A stretch of 13,499 nt of DNA from an uncultured Porphyromonas sp. (GTDB taxonomy: Bacteria; Bacteroidota; Bacteroidia; Bacteroidales; Porphyromonadaceae), in contig NZ_CALIXW010000016.1 in NCBI RefSeq assembly GCF_938046015.1, positions 1-13,499 on the forward strand, in the 5' to 3' direction. Positions 1-6,815 of this stretch are shown piece after piece. Numbering within the stretch: position 1 is the first letter of the stretch; every line of letters begins with the position of its first letter. The notes beneath the pieces are model-generated. The model worked only from the letters and a program-made list of their open reading frames with translations, had not been told where the DNA came from and ran no database searches. A program made the translations under genes and the position numbers.

Positions 1-199
1 CAGCCTTGAGGACACCCTTACCGAGGTAGCGTCCCTTGTCTCCGTCACGGAGCTCCAGAGCTTCGTTCTCCCCGGTGGAGGCACCACTAGGTACAGCAGC
101 GCGGCCGATGATACCGCTAGCCAGATGTACGTCTACCTCTACGGTAGGATTCCCACGCGAGTCGAGGATCTCGCGGCCGACGATCTTAATAATTTCCAT
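1..199 (-). CDS. eno: enolase, N-terminal fragment (cut by window edge)
   Basis: Enolase interconverts 2-phosphoglycerate and phosphoenolpyruvate in cytoplasmic glycolysis. Only the first 66 codons are inside the window; the gene continues off the left edge. The translation begins MEIIKIVGREILDSRGNPTV, the highly conserved enolase start (the I-x-x-R-E-I-L-D-S-R-G-N-P-T-V block), followed by V-E-V-D-V and the Gly/Ala/Ser-rich P-S-G-A-S-T-G loop (about residues 37-43), which holds the serine that closes over the active-site magnesium in the family. The ATG at 199 is the natural start because the family begins a few residues before this block. It reads away from the YitT gene, with a likely promoter element about 35 nt upstream. 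Identification is by motif recognition and is firm despite the truncation. Confidence 0.96.
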   Translation of the reverse strand, partial: MEIIKIVGREILDSRGNPTVEVDVHLASGIIGRAAVPSGASTGENEALELRDGDKGRYLGKGVLKA

Positions 200-233
200 A
201 TCTAAACTAGAATTAGTAAATCTGATACTAAGG

Positions 234-241
234 CAAAGATA
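234..241 (-). promoter_or_regulatory. putative eno promoter -7 element (TATCTTTG)
   Basis: Read on the minus strand this octamer matches the Bacteroidetes sigma-ABfr -7 consensus TAnnTTTG exactly. It lies about 35 nt upstream of the eno ATG in a locally AT-rich stretch of otherwise GC-rich DNA. A clear -33 TTTG at the usual spacing of about 19 nt is not visible; the nearest TTTG (complement of 254-257) is too close. The same octamer occurs upstream of two other genes in the window, which supports the call. Confidence 0.5.
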
Positions 242-442
242 CAAATCTTAGCGCAAACTAGAACTAATTATTTAATCGCTCTGCTCAGACCCCGCTTGGA
301 GCCTTGTCCTAAGGCCTTGCGCAGCATCCCTTTCCCTTTACTTTAGCACCCTTCCCAGCGAGCTGCCGAGCTGCTCCGAGCCCCTTCCCTTGGGGCGCTG
401 CTGGGGCCCTTAGTGCGCTCCTCCTCCCCCAGAAGGGCAGGC

Positions 443-530
443 TGACCGGTATCCCTCAGCGCTCCGACTGCTATCCTTCAGGCTCGTGAGGGACGTCCCT
501 CAGCCTCGTGACTGATATCCCTCAGCGAAG
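443..530. repeat. type A 22-bp tandem repeat array, 4 degenerate units
   Basis: Four consecutive units start at 443, 465, 487 and 509, a spacing of exactly 22 bp. Each contains a version of TATCCCTCAGC (ATCCCTCAG at 451, ATCCTTCAG at 473, GTCCCTCAG at 495, ATCCCTCAG at 517) and most begin with GACTG or TGAGGG. The third unit contains the perfect 16-bp palindrome TGAGGGACGTCCCTCA (487-502). A fifth, shifted copy of CCCTCAGCG follows at 542-550. A second array with the same unit, copy number and length is at 11725-11812. The period is not a multiple of three, so it is not a coding repeat. Confidence 0.8.
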
Positions 531-697
531 CCCTCCCTTAGCCCTCAGCGCAGTGCGTGGACGCCCCGCCTACCGCGCCTTACTCCTGGGACTTCGTCCC
601 GTGCCGCCCCTTCCCTCCGATTGACCTCCTTGCTTGCGAACTTGGGGCGGCGCAGAGTCCCTTTGTCCAAGGCATAGAGCGTATGCACTAGATGACT

Positions 698-705
698 TAT
701 CTTTG
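698..705 (+). promoter_or_regulatory. putative yitT promoter -7 element (TATCTTTG)
   Basis: An exact match to the Bacteroidetes -7 consensus TAnnTTTG, about 56 nt upstream of the YitT start codon. A TTTG at 662-665 is too far upstream to be a normally spaced -33 element, so only the -7 box is supported. It would drive the yitT-ppi pair. Confidence 0.45.
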
Positions 706-761
706 TGAAGACGCTTGGGAGACCAGCGCCCGAACACCTATACTAAGCACATCTCATCAAG

Positions 762-1628
762 ATGCCGAAAATCAATGCGAAGCAGGTCCTCACAGACGCT
801 GCGCTGATCCTCTTCGGATCCTTCTTCCTCGCTGTAGGCTACAGCCTGTTCTTGACACCAGCGCATATCAGTCCTGGTGGTGTGTATGGCCTGGCTATGG
901 TGCTGCGCGAGCTCGCCAAGACGCTCTTCGGCCTAGATCTTGGTGTCGGGACGATCGCCCTCTTCTTCAACATCCCCCTCTTCCTACTCGCGATGCACGG
1001 CCTGGGTAAGTGGTCAGCGGTCAAGACCGTCGTCACCTTCCTCCTCGTGGCGCTCTTCTCCGACCTCATCGAGCTATGGGCAGCGGGTAAGCCTCTGGTC
1101 GAGGAGCCCATCCTCTGCAGCTTCTACGGCGGTGCGATCCTCGGGATCAGCGTCTGGATGATCTTCCAGGCACAGAGTACCTGTGCGGGCACGGACACCC
1201 TGGCGCGCGTGCTCTCACGTATGTTCAATACCAAGGTGGGGACGCTCATTATGATCATTGACTCGCTGATCGTCCTGCTGGGGCTGTGGGTCTTCGAGGA
1301 CTGGAAGGTGCCCCTCTACTCCTGGATCGCCATCTTCATCTACAGCAAGGTCGTCGAGGCACTGCAGCCGCAGAATCCCCACAAATCAGTCTTCATCATC
1401 TCTGACCGTATGGAGGAGCTCCGTGAGCAGCTCGTCGGGCGTATGGGCGTGCGTGGTACCTTCCTCCACGGCAAGGGGATGTACACGGGGCAGGAGCGTG
1501 AGGTGCTCTTCATCATCATCCAGCGCAAGAACTTCCAGCCGCTCAAGAACCTCGTCCTCGAGCTCGATCCCAAGGCCTTCATCACCACGGCTGACGCCTC
1601 CAACGATACCCTTCCCATCCTCATCTGA
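762..1628 (+). CDS. YitT family membrane protein (YitT_membrane + DUF2179)
   Basis: A 288-residue integral membrane protein. The N-terminal part (about residues 10-200) has roughly five to six hydrophobic segments (near 12-30, 62-80, 86-106, 118-136, 158-178 and 184-198) and the family signatures P-x-x-I-S-P-G-G-V-x-G-L-A (33-45) and AGTDTLA (142-148). The C-terminal part (about 208-281) is a soluble DUF2179 domain with the H-G-K-G-M-Y-T-G-Q-E-R-E stretch (236-247). Length and domain order are normal for the family. The molecular function is not established; proteins of this type are annotated only as YitT/DUF161. The start is the ATG at 762. The stop is 11 nt before the peptidyl-prolyl isomerase start, so the two are probably co-transcribed. 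Confidence 0.93.
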   Translation: MPKINAKQVLTDAALILFGSFFLAVGYSLFLTPAHISPGGVYGLAMVLRELAKTLFGLDLGVGTIALFFNIPLFLLAMHGLGKWSAVKTVVTFLLVALFSDLIELWAAGKPLVEEPILCSFYGGAILGISVWMIFQAQSTCAGTDTLARVLSRMFNTKVGTLIMIIDSLIVLLGLWVFEDWKVPLYSWIAIFIYSKVVEALQPQNPHKSVFIISDRMEELREQLVGRMGVRGTFLHGKGMYTGQEREVLFIIIQRKNFQPLKNLVLELDPKAFITTADASNDTLPILI

Positions 1629-1639
1629 TCTCTATCCCT

Positions 1640-2314
1640 ATGCTTCACCGCTGTCTACTTGGCCTCGCGGCCCTACTGCTCTCCGCAGCCTCGCTCCTCG
1701 GGCAGGCGCGCCCTCAGGTACTTGTCGAGACCTCCAAGGGGCCCTTCATCCTCGAGCTCTACAATGAGACGCCCATCCATCGGGATAACTTCCTCCGCCT
1801 CGTCGACAGTCGTGCCTACGAGGGCGTACAGTTCCATCGAGTGATCAAGGAGTTCATGATTCAGACGGGGCACCTCGGTACGAAGGGCCTCAATCGTGAT
1901 GCTCCGCTGCCCCAGGACTCTACGGAGGGCACGATCGCAGGCGAATTCCATCCCGAGCTCTTCGTCCATGTGCGCGGGGCCCTCGCAGCAGCCCGTCAGC
2001 CCGATGATATCAATCCCGAGATGCGTAGCTCGGCCTGCCAGTTCTACATCGTCACGGGCAAGTACTACACGGACTTCGACCTTAAGGAGCAGGAAGCGGG
2101 GCGGAGCTGGAAGTACAGCGAGGAGCAGAAGAAGCAGTACATGTTTGAGGGCGGAGCTGCTCACCTCGATGGTACCTACACGGTCTTCGGCCGTCTGCTG
2201 GACGGCTGGGGGACGGTAGACAAGATCCAGCGCCTCGAGACGGACAACGAGGACCGCCCGCTGAAGAACGTCATCATCAAGCGCATGAGCCGCTATACGC
2301 CTAAGGCTAAGTAG
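1640..2314 (+). CDS. secreted cyclophilin-type peptidyl-prolyl cis-trans isomerase
   Basis: Predicted to catalyse cis-trans isomerisation of Xaa-Pro bonds during folding of exported proteins. Of 224 residues, 1 to about 23 form a signal peptide (hydrophobic L/A core, probable cut after GQA), so it likely acts in the periplasm; no lipobox cysteine is seen. Cyclophilin signatures are present: FHRVIKEFMIQTG at 65-77 (R67, F72 and Q75 match the catalytic Arg, Phe and Gln), ACQFYIVTG at 132-140, and HLDGTYTVFGRLLDG at 175-189. The human CypA Trp121 and His126 positions are His175 and Tyr180, as is common in bacterial members. An insert of about 30 charged residues (142-172) before HLDG is typical of Bacteroidetes cyclophilins. 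It is the second gene of a pair with yitT and ends 11 nt before a strong terminator hairpin. Confidence 0.95.
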   Translation: MLHRCLLGLAALLLSAASLLGQARPQVLVETSKGPFILELYNETPIHRDNFLRLVDSRAYEGVQFHRVIKEFMIQTGHLGTKGLNRDAPLPQDSTEGTIAGEFHPELFVHVRGALAAARQPDDINPEMRSSACQFYIVTGKYYTDFDLKEQEAGRSWKYSEEQKKQYMFEGGAAHLDGTYTVFGRLLDGWGTVDKIQRLETDNEDRPLKNVIIKRMSRYTPKAK

Positions 2315-2325
2315 GCAAGCAGGCA

Positions 2326-2378
2326 AAAGGCGCGGGGGCTGCCGGATCCGATCGAGATCCAGCAGCCCCCGCGCCTTT
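2326..2378. terminator. strong bidirectional terminator hairpin
   Basis: Two perfectly complementary 17-nt arms, AAAGGCGCGGGGGCTGC (2326-2342) and its complement (2362-2378), enclose a 19-nt loop that can itself pair (GGATC 2344-2348 with GATCC 2356-2360). The hairpin begins with A-rich and ends with T-rich flanks, so it can act in both directions. It sits 11 nt after the isomerase stop and 18 nt from the convergent cardiolipin synthase stop. Confidence 0.88.
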
Positions 2379-2396
2379 GATGGCTATAGGTACAAA

Positions 2397-3824
2397 TTAA
2401 AGGAGTGGTGCGAAGAGGCGCATGACGGACTCTGCGAAGCGTACGCGCCAGCCGCGCTGCGCCCAGCTCTCTGCCTCGAGGCGGAGGCAGGAGCGCTTGT
2501 CCTCCTCGAAGATCTGCCTTAGACGTCGTGTCATGCCCTCGTCGTAGAGGATACCCGCGATCTCGAAGTTGTGCTCCAGGCTACGGAAGTCCATATTGGC
2601 CGAGCCAATCGAGGCGATGCGCTCGTCGATGAGGAGCAGCTTGGAGTGGAGGAAGCCCGCTTGGTAGCGGTAGACTTCGACGCCTGCCTCGAGGAGCTGC
2701 GCAAGGTAGGAGTTAGCCGCGTAGGTCGTCAGTCGCGAGTCCGTGCGGTCGGGGATCATCAGCTCGACCTTGACCCCTGCAAGCGCTGCCGTGATGAGTG
2801 CGTTGTTGAGATTCTCCGTCGGTAGGAAGTAGGGGGTCTCGATGGCGATGGAGCGATTGGCGCGGCTGATGAGGTAGATGATGGCCTGCTCGAGGACGTG
2901 CCAGTGGGTGAAGGGGCCGCCCTGGACGAACTGGATGGAGGGCGAATAGGCATTAGCTAGGGCGTTGGGATCGAAGTAGCGATCCATGTTCACCACCTTG
3001 CGCGAGACGGTGTACCAGTCGCTGAGGAAGGAGCTCTGAAGCCCTGCCACAGCCACCCCCGTGATGCGGAAGTGCGTATCACGCCAGCGTCCGAGCTGGT
3101 TCCCCGTGAGGTAGCGCTGGGCAAAGTTCATCCCCCCGACATAGCCGATGGAGCCGTCGATGACGACGATCTTGCGGTGATTGCGGTAGTTCACCGTCGT
3201 GGAGAGTAGAGGGAAGGCTACGCGCATAAAGGCATAGACCTGTATGCCTGCCTCGCGCATACGACGCCAGTAGCTGCTGGGGACATCGTAGGAGCCGAGG
3301 TGGTCGTAGATGATGCGTATCGTGACACCCTCCTCCGCCTTGCGTATCAGGACCTCGGTCAGGCGGTCGAGTACCGTGTCCGCGCCGAAGATATAGGCCT
3401 GCAGGTGGATGTACTCCTCGGCTCGCTCGAGGTCGACGAAGAGCGCCTCATACATATCATAGCCCCAGGTGTAGACTTCCATGGACTCGAGCTGCAGCAG
3501 CGGGCTGTTGGAGTTGCGCTGCAGCAGCTGTATGATCTGCTGGTGCTCCTCGGTGACCTGGCGGCGCTTGAGCAGGTGCTCGGGGAGGGCTAGACGCTGT
3601 GGGCGCCGCATCAGACGCCGATAGAAGCGTCTGCTGATGCTATGCAGGCGTCGCTGGTCCTGCCCGAAGACGATATAGGCCATGAGGCCGAAGACCGGGA
3701 TCAGCCCCACGATGAAGATCCAGGCGGAGGCCTTCAGTGGGTTGCGGTTCTCGCTCAGAACAGTCGCGATCACCCCGAGGATGGTGAGTATGTAGGCAAT
3801 CACTAGCCAGGCGGAGAGCTCCAT
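2397..3824 (-). CDS. cls: cardiolipin synthase (phospholipase D family)
   Basis: Predicted to make cardiolipin from two phosphatidylglycerol molecules at the inner membrane. The 475-residue length fits bacterial ClsA-type enzymes. Two N-terminal membrane segments (about 4-22 and 33-54, the PLDc_N region) precede two phospholipase D domains, each with a complete HKD motif: H216-R-K218 with D223 (HRKIVVIDGSIGYVGGMN) and H393-S-K395 with D400 (HSKLLLIDERIASIGSANMD). The ATG at 3824 begins right before the first membrane segment, as in homologues. It is the last gene of the minus-strand cluster, 9 nt after the Rieske-like lipoprotein, and runs into the shared terminator at 2326-2378. The presence of an acyltransferase upstream in the cluster gives a phospholipid theme. 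Confidence 0.96.
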   Translation of the reverse strand: MELSAWLVIAYILTILGVIATVLSENRNPLKASAWIFIVGLIPVFGLMAYIVFGQDQRRLHSISRRFYRRLMRRPQRLALPEHLLKRRQVTEEHQQIIQLLQRNSNSPLLQLESMEVYTWGYDMYEALFVDLERAEEYIHLQAYIFGADTVLDRLTEVLIRKAEEGVTIRIIYDHLGSYDVPSSYWRRMREAGIQVYAFMRVAFPLLSTTVNYRNHRKIVVIDGSIGYVGGMNFAQRYLTGNQLGRWRDTHFRITGVAVAGLQSSFLSDWYTVSRKVVNMDRYFDPNALANAYSPSIQFVQGGPFTHWHVLEQAIIYLISRANRSIAIETPYFLPTENLNNALITAALAGVKVELMIPDRTDSRLTTYAANSYLAQLLEAGVEVYRYQAGFLHSKLLLIDERIASIGSANMDFRSLEHNFEIAGILYDEGMTRRLRQIFEEDKRSCLRLEAESWAQRGWRVRFAESVMRLFAPLL

Positions 3825-3833
3825 AGTCCGATA

Positions 3834-4289
3834 CTAATTAGCAATGAGGAGGCGGTAGCGATCCAGCGGGTGCACACGGTAGCGCAGTAGCGGGCTACGG
3901 GCTGGCCCTGCGATGGGGGCACCGAGGCCGCTTAGCAGCTCGTAACTGCTGTGGCAGGAGGGACAGTCGAGCTGCGTCTCTCTCAGCTCGAGGCGCACCA
4001 GTTGCCCTAGCTCGTGGGGGCAGGCTAGGTCGTAGGCGAAGTAGTCCGCTTGGCCCGTGAGGCCATGGACGACGACAAGACCTCGTAGACCTATGCGGGC
4101 GCTGGCCGTCGGGGGCTCGGTGACCGTAGCGATGCCACCTGGAGCAAGGAGCGCGCGGTAGCGGCTATCCTGCAGCTCTAGACGACAAGCGACGGAGCCT
4201 GCAGGAGACACCGGGCTATCGGTCTCACTGCAGGCTCCGAGGAGGAAGGCTAGACCGAGGAGGAGGTATCCAGCTCGGAGGGGCTCCAT
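3834..4289 (-). CDS. lipoprotein with Rieske-like [2Fe-2S] Cys/His pattern
   Basis: A 151-residue protein with a lipoprotein signal (hydrophobic residues 8-18, lipobox LGAC with Cys20), so probably anchored in the cell envelope. Residues 85-135 resemble a Rieske domain: AYDLACPHE gives C90-P-H92; after 16 residues comes DCPSCHSSYELLSG with C109, C112 and H113; then G-x-P-I-x-G-P-A and L-L-R-Y-R-V, matching the 'G.P..GPA..pL..Y.v' tail of Rieske proteins. A classical Rieske centre is C-x-H then C-x2-H; here C-x2 leads to Cys112, with His directly after. The cluster may therefore use three Cys and one His, a displaced His, or be lost. Bacteroidales have related lipoproteins of unknown role. It lies 5 nt after the SRPBCC gene and 9 nt before cls. 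Lipoprotein is firm; iron-sulfur binding is inferred. Confidence 0.78.
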   Translation of the reverse strand: MEPLRAGYLLLGLAFLLGACSETDSPVSPAGSVACRLELQDSRYRALLAPGGIATVTEPPTASARIGLRGLVVVHGLTGQADYFAYDLACPHELGQLVRLELRETQLDCPSCHSSYELLSGLGAPIAGPARSPLLRYRVHPLDRYRLLIAN

Positions 4290-4294
4290 AGCGT

Positions 4295-4720
4295 CTAGTA
4301 GTTGTAGGGGATCATCGCCAGCATGTCAGCGAGCTTGTCTACCCCTTCCTGTAGCTTGCCGCCGATCATCTTCTTGAGGAAGAAATTGAGGTCGGCGCGT
4401 AGCGTGAGGCGGAGGCGTGTGTCTCCTGGGGCTGGCTCGAGGAGCTGTATCCAGATGGTCAGATCGATCGGGGACTGGTCGGTGGCCAGCTTGATCGTCT
4501 CTTCGGGGCTACGCTCCACGATACGTAGGACGAGGCGTCCCGCACCTGGGATGACGAAGGCGCAGCTGTCGTTGTCTATCGCCTCGATGCTGATCTTCTC
4601 ACGTGCCTCCTCGGGCAGTCGATCCTGAATGGAGGCGAGGCCCCCGAGGTTGGAGAGGCGATCGTACACACGGCTGCGTGGGGCAGCGATGGTCTTGATA
4701 TTACTTACGTAGTCACTCAT
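4295..4720 (-). CDS. SRPBCC-fold (polyketide cyclase-like) protein
   Basis: A 141-residue protein with the outline of the START/SRPBCC helix-grip fold. The N-terminal strand with I-A-A-P (residues 11-14) leads into a helix carrying RVYDRLSNL, a run of strands follows in the middle (SCAFVIPGAGRLVLRIVE; TIKLAT; DLTIWIQLLEP; DTRLRLTLRADL), and a long C-terminal helix with a KLQEGVDKLADML stretch ends it. This fold makes a hydrophobic cavity for small lipophilic ligands; the ligand here is unknown. No signal peptide, so cytoplasmic. It follows pyrE by 34 nt. A similar gene is often seen beside pyrE in Bacteroidales (from memory, not checked). Confidence 0.82.
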   Translation of the reverse strand: MSDYVSNIKTIAAPRSRVYDRLSNLGGLASIQDRLPEEAREKISIEAIDNDSCAFVIPGAGRLVLRIVERSPEETIKLATDQSPIDLTIWIQLLEPAPGDTRLRLTLRADLNFFLKKMIGGKLQEGVDKLADMLAMIPYNY

Positions 4721-4754
4721 TGTGGATTCCTATTAGTTAGCTACTAGCGGGGCA

Positions 4755-5399
4755 CTAGGGGCGTCCCGTCCACTGGTCGGGGGCCTTACGCCATTCCTTG
4801 AGCAGGGCCTCGTCCTCAGGGCTGATGTAGCCTGTGGCCAGCGCCTGGGCGATGACGGCGTCGTAGTGGCTGAGGGTGACCAGGCGAAGGCCTGCTGCGG
4901 CGAAGGCCTCTTCTGCCTGTGGAAAGCCGTGGGTGTAGACGGCTACCATCCCGAGGACTTCGCTGCCTGCACGACGCAGCGCCTCTACGGCCTTGAGGCT
5001 GCTACCGCCCGTGGAGATCAGATCCTCGATGACGAGTACGCGGCTCGCAGGGGGGAGCTCGCCCTCGATCTGGTTGCCCATGCCGTGATCCTTAGCTGCA
5101 GGACGCACGTAGACGAAGGGCAGTCCTAGGAGGTCTGCTACCAGGGCCCCTTGGGCAATGGCCCCCGTAGCTACCCCGGCGATGACCTCGGGCTGGCCGA
5201 ACTCCTCACGGATGGCTGCCGCCAGCTCGGTCTTGATCAGGCTGCGTACTTCGGGGTAGGAGAGGGTGACGCGGTTGTCGCAGTAGATGGGGGACTTCCA
5301 GCCCGAGGCCCAGGTGAAGGGTGCGTCGGGTTGGAGCTTGACGGCCTTGACCTTCAGGAGCGCCTCGGCGATGCGCTGTGCGCGTGATGTCGTATTCAT
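4755..5399 (-). CDS. pyrE: orotate phosphoribosyltransferase
   Basis: Transfers phosphoribose from PRPP to orotate, giving orotidine 5'-monophosphate in pyrimidine synthesis. At 214 residues it has the normal length. The PRPP-binding motif VLVIEDLISTGGS is at 121-133. The flexible catalytic loop (99-115) carries R99, K103 and H105 in the R-x-x-x-K-x-H-G order typical of PyrE. The N-terminal orotate-binding part has FTWASGWKSPIYCDNR (28-43), the F-x-x-x-S-G-x-x-S-P-x-Y-x-D-x-R block. The ATG at 5399 is the only suitable start. Other pyr genes are absent from the window, so the gene is detached from the rest of the pathway and embedded with envelope-lipid genes. No attenuator or PyrR-like leader is visible in the 38-nt gap upstream. 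Confidence 0.97.
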   Translation of the reverse strand: MNTTSRAQRIAEALLKVKAVKLQPDAPFTWASGWKSPIYCDNRVTLSYPEVRSLIKTELAAAIREEFGQPEVIAGVATGAIAQGALVADLLGLPFVYVRPAAKDHGMGNQIEGELPPASRVLVIEDLISTGGSSLKAVEALRRAGSEVLGMVAVYTHGFPQAEEAFAAAGLRLVTLSHYDAVIAQALATGYISPEDEALLKEWRKAPDQWTGRP

Positions 5400-5437
5400 T
5401 GATCTATATGAGTAGGGTTGGTGTCGTGTACTTGGGA

Positions 5438-6223
5438 CTAGGGCTCAAGGGTGAAGCGGTCGGCGTCTGCCCAGACGGGGAACTTACGTCGCAGCTCACT
5501 GAGGGGCTCGTAGCTGAGGCTGCCACAGACCACCCCTTCGGTACCTGCTGCAGCCTCGGCAATGACTTCACCTCGAGGATTGATGAGGGCGCTGTCCCCT
5601 GTGTAGATGAGCCCCTGTGGGTCGGAGCCGACGCGGTTGACGCCGACGACGTAGCAGAGGTTCTCCATTGCGCGGGCTCGGAGCAGCGTCTGCCAGACGG
5701 CGCGGCGGGGCTTCGGCCAGTTGGCCACCACGAGAATGAGGTCGTACTCCTTGTCCACGTTGCGGCACCACACGGGGAAGCGTAGGTCATAGCACACGAG
5801 GGGCAGGATGCGCCAGCCTCGATAGCTGAAGATGCGGCGCTCAGTAGCGGGCTGTACGTAGCCGCGCTCTCCCCCTGGGGCGAAGAGATGCCGCTTAGGC
5901 TGCAGCTGCACCTGTCCCTCCTCGTCGATGAGGAAGAAGGCATTGTACAGCTGTCCCTCAAGGGTGGTGAGTAGACTCCCCGCGAGTGCCTTGTCGTAGT
6001 GACGTGCCAGGCGGCTGAGCTCCTCCAGCTGCCGTCCCTCACGATCGGCATAGTCCGCTGCAGTAGCCGAGAAGCCTGTGAGGATGGTCTCGGGGAAGAC
6101 AAGTAGGTCGGCAGTCCCCTGGCCGTGGAGCTGCTCCTCGATATAGCGGAGGTTGGACTCGGGCTCATTCCATAGGATGGGGCACTGGACGGCGGCTACT
6201 CGGAGCTCAGGGCTCGGCTGCAT
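5438..6223 (-). CDS. nitrilase-superfamily amidohydrolase, probable omega-amidase
   Basis: A cytoplasmic carbon-nitrogen hydrolase of 261 residues. The Glu-Lys-Cys triad is visible: E45 in LLVFPETILTGF, K110 in PKRHLFAPGGE, and C144 in LVCYDLRFPVW. The VCYDLRFPVW and ANWPKPRRAVWQTLLRARA stretches (168-185) resemble the YafV/Nit2 branch, whose members hydrolyse 2-oxoglutaramate or 2-oxosuccinamate to the oxoacid and ammonia. The substrate is inferred from this similarity; another small amide is possible. No glutamine transaminase partner is seen nearby. It starts 11 nt after the acyltransferase stop and ends 38 nt before pyrE. Confidence 0.9.
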   Translation of the reverse strand: MQPSPELRVAAVQCPILWNEPESNLRYIEEQLHGQGTADLLVFPETILTGFSATAADYADREGRQLEELSRLARHYDKALAGSLLTTLEGQLYNAFFLIDEEGQVQLQPKRHLFAPGGERGYVQPATERRIFSYRGWRILPLVCYDLRFPVWCRNVDKEYDLILVVANWPKPRRAVWQTLLRARAMENLCYVVGVNRVGSDPQGLIYTGDSALINPRGEVIAEAAAGTEGVVCGSLSYEPLSELRRKFPVWADADRFTLEP

Positions 6224-6234
6224 GACTTGGGCGC

Positions 6235-6780
6235 TTAGGGAGTGAACTGCTCGGGGTACTTCGCCTGCTCGGCGCTGTAGCGGCTGCGGATGTAGGCAAG
6301 GTCGCGCTCTAGGTCACCCGTAGGATGGAAGACCTCCGTAATGCCTACGACCTTATCCTTGTAGTTGATGACGGCGAGCTCTATGGGGAGCCCTGCAGCC
6401 TGCGCGATGTGGTAGAAGCCGCTCTTCCACTTCTCGCCTCGCTTACGCGTACCCTCGGGGGTGATGGCGATGTGCATCTCCCCGCGCTGACGCAGCAGCT
6501 GCTGGATGCGCTCTACGGTCTGGCTGCGCTCCGAGCGGTTGACGGGTACGCCGCCTAGGGCTCGGAGGATGGAGGAGAGGGGGAAGAAGAACCAGTCGCT
6601 CTTCATCAGGAAGCCCGAGCGTATACCTACAGCCCAGGAGAAGAGTAGCCCGATGAAGAAGTCCGCATTACTGGTATGAGGGGCGACACAGATGACGCTG
6701 CCTGCTGGATGATCCTGCGGCAAGGCCTCGACCTTCCAGCCGAGGATGCGGAGGAGCGTCTGTGCAAGTTTCTTACGCAA
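6235..6780 (-). CDS. 1-acyl-sn-glycerol-3-phosphate acyltransferase-like (PlsC family)
   Basis: Predicted to transfer an acyl chain to lysophosphatidate or a similar acceptor at the inner membrane. Its 181 residues contain the PlsC blocks in order: H35-T-S-N-A-D40 (HX4D catalytic motif), GGVPVNRS at 76-83, and TPEGTR at 107-112. It is shorter than classical PlsC and resembles the compact subfamily common in Bacteroidetes; the acceptor could be another lysolipid. The reading frame has no ATG before the motifs: the frame opens after a TAG at 6808-6810, and the best start is the TTG at 6780, giving MRKKLAQTLL, the usual beginning for this subfamily. The next in-frame Met (residue 59) is inside the domain. 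It follows the small unknown gene by 35 nt. Confidence 0.88.
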   Translation of the reverse strand: MRKKLAQTLLRILGWKVEALPQDHPAGSVICVAPHTSNADFFIGLLFSWAVGIRSGFLMKSDWFFFPLSSILRALGGVPVNRSERSQTVERIQQLLRQRGEMHIAITPEGTRKRGEKWKSGFYHIAQAAGLPIELAVINYKDKVVGITEVFHPTGDLERDLAYIRSRYSAEQAKYPEQFTP

Positions 6781-6815
6781 AGTCGTATCAATATCTTGTG
6801 ATGCGGGCTAAGGCC

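Larger units (their letters stand above)
200..761. other. 562-bp non-coding gap between divergent eno and yitT
   Basis: No convincing gene lies here. The ends are AT-rich and carry the outward promoter elements of eno (234-241) and yitT (698-705). The middle (about 290-660) is very GC-rich and rich in CCCT/CCTC runs. It contains the 22-bp-period array at 443-530, a further shifted CCCTCAGCG at 542-550, and a short GGGAC-TTC-GTCCC hairpin at 588-600. Short open frames here have no start context or recognisable protein content. Confidence 0.7.

Noticed and set aside
443..530. CRISPR array
   Set aside because: Units are directly adjacent with no unique spacers, and no cas genes are present.
200..761. 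tRNA or small RNA gene in the long gap
   Set aside because: No cloverleaf, CCA end or TTCGA-type T-loop within a foldable context was recognisable; only repeats and short hairpins are seen.
1673..2326. Open frame of 217 codons opposite the isomerase
   Set aside because: The cyclophilin motifs on the plus strand explain the constraint; no promoter or recognisable protein on the minus strand.
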